From: JAQGJA01 sp965651535
GTDB lineage: Bacteria > Pseudomonadota > Alphaproteobacteria > Micavibrionales > SZUA-601
Length of the DNA stretch: 7,043 nt
Reading direction: 5' to 3'
Assembly (NCBI GenBank): GCA_965651535.1
Contig: CBFGSX010000073.1
Coordinates: forward strand, 1-7,043
Position numbers and translations under genes: made by a program. Below the pieces are notes generated by a model. The model was given only the letters and a program-made list of their open reading frames with translations, was not told where the DNA came from and searched no databases. Numbering within the stretch: position 1 is the stretch's first letter; every line of letters begins with the position of its first letter. Shown here in pieces: positions 5,022-7,043 of this stretch.

Positions 5022-5771
5022 ATGATGTCTGTGCCCCCTGTCCGTTCCTTCCGTCGCAAGACGGCGACGAAACGACAGGGAAAGAGTGTGCCGGATGAAG
5101 CGCTGAGCCAAATCAAAACAGATCTCCTTTTTCACATTGCGAAAGCCGGACGTTATCTTTCCGGCGAGGAAACGCCGCGCGACTACAAAAACACGGGCGT
5201 GCCCTTGAACCATTTATGGTTTTGCGCCGATCGCCTGAAGCACGTCAATCGCGGCATTCGCGGCGAGGGGCTGAAGAAATCCATGGCCGAGGTGATGGGT
5301 GGACTTCTGGCGCGGCATGTCAACACGGGCGAAAAGGTCGCGTGGGCGACATACGAAACGTTGAGCTTTGTCAATCGTGATATTCGCGATCAGTGGCGGA
5401 TTTATCCGGAAGCGTTTCATCTGCATCAGGCAAAGGGATTCCGCATGGCGACGCGCCTGATGCCGCAGGCTATGCGGGAAAACGCCGTGCTGTCCGCATC
5501 CGGAAATGTTTATTTCGGCGCGCAAACCGAAAATTTGGGCTTTCCAATGGCCGTGCGCGGCAAAAAGGGAGAAGACCTTTATGTCGTCGGCGGTTTTTCA
5601 GGAGGCTATAACGCGCTGCACGACGAATTGGCGCGCGTGACGGACCGCGACCAGATTCGGGCTGTGACGCTTTTTGCCGATACCGCCCGCACGATTTTCC
5701 GTACCACCGACCCCAAAAAAAGCGTCGCGCTTACACACGCCGCGTTCAACATAACGAAAGGCCCGCTATGA
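5022..5771 (+). CDS. Hypothetical protein, 249 residues; upstream member of a tandem paralogue pair
   Basis: I do not recognise a named family. The frame is open from GTG 4986, but that codon overlaps the predicted -10, so I prefer ATG 5022 (ATG 5025 is adjacent). No strong Shine-Dalgarno is visible, so the start is uncertain. The N-terminus (RSFRRKTATKRQGK) is very basic. There is no signal peptide or membrane segment. The helix-prone N-terminal half carries LLARH (95-99). A compact C-terminal half carries IYPEAF (127-132), LMP (146-148), LSASGNVYFGA (157-167) and DLYVVGGFSGG (185-195). The same series of motifs recurs in the next gene, which overlaps it by four bases (ATGA), so the pair is translationally coupled. 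The YPE-to-GG region reads like an alternating strand fold that could bind a ligand, but that is inference. A role in the partition locus is not supported by the sequence. Confidence 0.8.
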   Translation: MMSVPPVRSFRRKTATKRQGKSVPDEALSQIKTDLLFHIAKAGRYLSGEETPRDYKNTGVPLNHLWFCADRLKHVNRGIRGEGLKKSMAEVMGGLLARHVNTGEKVAWATYETLSFVNRDIRDQWRIYPEAFHLHQAKGFRMATRLMPQAMRENAVLSASGNVYFGAQTENLGFPMAVRGKKGEDLYVVGGFSGGYNALHDELARVTDRDQIRAVTLFADTARTIFRTTDPKKSVALTHAAFNITKGPL

Positions 5772-6478
5772 CCCGTAATCCCATCACATCGGAAGACCTG
5801 CCGACCCATGCGATCGAAGACGTTGTCCTCGGTGGGTTCAATTTTGATTTGAACAAGATCGCGAGAAAAGCGGCAAAGGGCAAGAAATCCCCCCAAAAAC
5901 TATGGGGGAGGCTGGCTTTTTCCTGTGCGGAATACCAGGGGTTGCGCCAGAATTTTCCAAACCGAAAAGAAGATAAAAGGGAAAAGGAACGCACCGGCGC
6001 GCGCCTTTACGCGCTGGCCGAAGAATTGATCGCGCGCCATCCCGACGGCGTTTCGGTCAACGCCACCCGGATGATGATCATCGGCAAGGTCGAGCCGTCC
6101 TGTTTTTCCCTGTTCAAAAAATATCCCGAGAAGTTCGTTCAAAAAGGAAACAACGCGGCGTTGACCGCGGCGATGCCGCCCGAAGTGGCGCGGCAGCAGG
6201 GGCTTTCCGCCTCCGGTGATTTCTTTGTGGGCGCCACGATTTCCGCCGGAAAGAACAGGGTAGTGACGCCCTTGGCGACGTGCGATGCGGGCGGGCTTGT
6301 TTTTCTGATCGACACATTCAAGGGAAACGCCGAGGATGTGGCGGATTTTCTCAAGTGGAAAAATTGTTTTGCAAAAAAAGAAGAGTGTCTCGCTTTTGCC
6401 GCGCAGGCCGCCGCGATGCTTGATCTTCCGCTCCCCCCCGTTTGCCGCTTGGTTGAAGAAAAACCCCTTGTCGCCTAA
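5768..6478 (+). CDS. Hypothetical protein, 236 residues; downstream member of a tandem paralogue pair
   Basis: The function is unrecognised. ATG 5768 overlaps the previous stop codon (ATGA) and has GAAAGG six bases upstream (5756-5761), which supports this start. The protein has no signal or membrane segment. It has a basic, charged middle (NRKEDKREKERTGAR) and then the shared domain: ELIARH (86-91), KKYPEKF (117-123), AAMP (134-137), LSASGDFFVGA (146-156) and GLVFLIDTFKGN (176-187). These line up with the same motifs of the preceding protein at offsets of 8 to 11 residues, so the two are probably ancient duplicates. It differs by several Cys (53, 112, 172, 200, 207, 226) and a Pro-rich tail (LPLPPVCR). 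mltA begins 22 bases downstream with its own Shine-Dalgarno, so all three genes may share a transcript. A regulatory or structural partnership between the paralogues is possible but unproven. Confidence 0.82.
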   Translation: MTRNPITSEDLPTHAIEDVVLGGFNFDLNKIARKAAKGKKSPQKLWGRLAFSCAEYQGLRQNFPNRKEDKREKERTGARLYALAEELIARHPDGVSVNATRMMIIGKVEPSCFSLFKKYPEKFVQKGNNAALTAAMPPEVARQQGLSASGDFFVGATISAGKNRVVTPLATCDAGGLVFLIDTFKGNAEDVADFLKWKNCFAKKEECLAFAAQAAAMLDLPLPPVCRLVEEKPLVA

Positions 6479-6500
6479 GCTGGCAGAAAAGAGGTTTTTC

Positions 6501-7043
6501 ATGTCCCGTCATTTTGTTTTGTCGCTTGCGCTGGCTTTGCTAACGGGCGCTTGCGGGATTTTTGCGCCGCCCGCGCCGCGCCACGCCGAAAAAGCGGCCC
6601 AGATGACGCTGACCCCCGTTTCCTTTGCCGAACTGCCCGGCTGGAGCGAAGACGAAGCCGAAAGTGCGCTGTTTGCGTTCGGAAAATCCTGTGCCGTCAT
6701 GACGCGCCGCGCCCCGGAGGCGTTGGTTGCGCCCAGGGAAATCGGCGGCACGATTGCGAACTGGGCGGCGGCTTGCGCGCAGATTCCCGAAGATGTGCGC
6801 GCCGCGCAGGAGTTTTTTGAAACGCATTTCACGCCTTACCGCCTTGATACGCCTCTGGGCGACGAAGGGATGGTGACGGGATATTACGAAGCGCAGCTGA
6901 ACGGCGCGCGCGAAAAGACGGAAATTTACAACGTGCCGCTTTATAAACGCCCCGACGATCTGGTGATGGTCGAGCTGGGCGATTTTCGCGAACACCTCAA
7001 GGGCGAGCGCATTGCGGGTCGCGTGGTGGCAGGCGGTCGGCTC
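6501..7043 (+). CDS. mltA: Membrane-bound lytic murein transglycosylase A (MltA), 3'-truncated by the window edge
   Basis: MltA cleaves the MurNAc-GlcNAc bond of peptidoglycan and forms 1,6-anhydro ends. It acts in the periplasm as an outer-membrane lipoprotein. The 181 visible codons start at ATG 6501, six bases after AAGAGG (6489-6494). A short hydrophobic signal ends in a lipobox-like LLTGAC with Cys18, followed by Gly. The -3 position is Thr rather than the preferred Leu, which still fits a relaxed lipobox. The MltA domain then begins with FFETHFTPYRL (about 105-115), the hallmark VTGYYEAQL (125-133), VPLYKRPDDLV (145-155) and IAGRVV (171-176). The catalytic Asp lies in the missing C-terminal part, so activity cannot be judged here. 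From memory, mltA is origin-proximal in several alphaproteobacteria, often near a Tim44-like gene; here two unknown paralogues precede it. Confidence 0.93.
   Translation, partial: MSRHFVLSLALALLTGACGIFAPPAPRHAEKAAQMTLTPVSFAELPGWSEDEAESALFAFGKSCAVMTRRAPEALVAPREIGGTIANWAAACAQIPEDVRAAQEFFETHFTPYRLDTPLGDEGMVTGYYEAQLNGAREKTEIYNVPLYKRPDDLVMVELGDFREHLKGERIAGRVVAGGRL

Noticed and set aside
5889..5909. C-run/G-run hairpin inside the 236-residue gene (CCCCC ... GGGGG)
   Set aside because: A short, simple stem in coding sequence with no related copies in the window. The reading frame is uninterrupted, and it probably arises by chance.

Overview
The window looks like the origin-proximal part of an alphaproteobacterial chromosome. 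All genes are on the + strand. The order mnmG (gidA), rsmG (gidB), parA, parB is the classic alphaproteobacterial segregation locus. Two near-consensus parS sites, a perfect CtrA-type box (TTAA-N7-TTAA) and a downstream mltA fit the same group. The order or genus cannot be fixed from sequence reading alone. The coding DNA is GC-rich by eye, and the parA promoter region is clearly AT-rich.

Layout. Bases 1-1504 hold the 3' five-hundred codons of mnmG, with a string of hairpins translated in frame (about 754-828) and a parS site (1022-1037). Bases 1506-2147 are rsmG, with a second small in-frame palindrome (1909-1929) and a second parS (2074-2089). A 166-bp element with perfect 33-bp inverted arms (2144-2309) overlaps the rsmG stop codon. 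It is followed by the parA promoter and CtrA box, then parA (2395-3267). A related element (3274-3441) separates parA from parB (3458-4396). A 126-residue unknown protein (4476-4856) has its own promoter and an excellent Shine-Dalgarno site. A MITE-like 88-bp insertion candidate flanked by 9-bp direct repeats follows (4855-4960). Next comes a promoter driving two translationally coupled genes of unknown function (5022-5771 and 5768-6478) that appear to be divergent paralogues. The window ends inside mltA (6501 onward), a peptidoglycan lytic transglycosylase lipoprotein.

How the parts work together. MnmG and RsmG modify tRNA and 16S rRNA. ParA and ParB, with the two parS sites, form the chromosome partition system. 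The centromere sites sit inside the upstream housekeeping genes. The parA promoter carries a possible cell-cycle control site. The downstream genes are not the holA/lptE/leuS set I recall beside parB in several alphaproteobacteria; an uncharacterised gene cluster leading into mltA is found instead.

The most notable non-genic signal is the amount of palindromic DNA. There are two related long inverted-repeat elements bracketing parA with compensatory base changes, two palindromes read as protein inside essential-type genes, and a short-TIR insertion candidate. No tRNA, rRNA, CRISPR array or convincing intrinsic terminator was seen.
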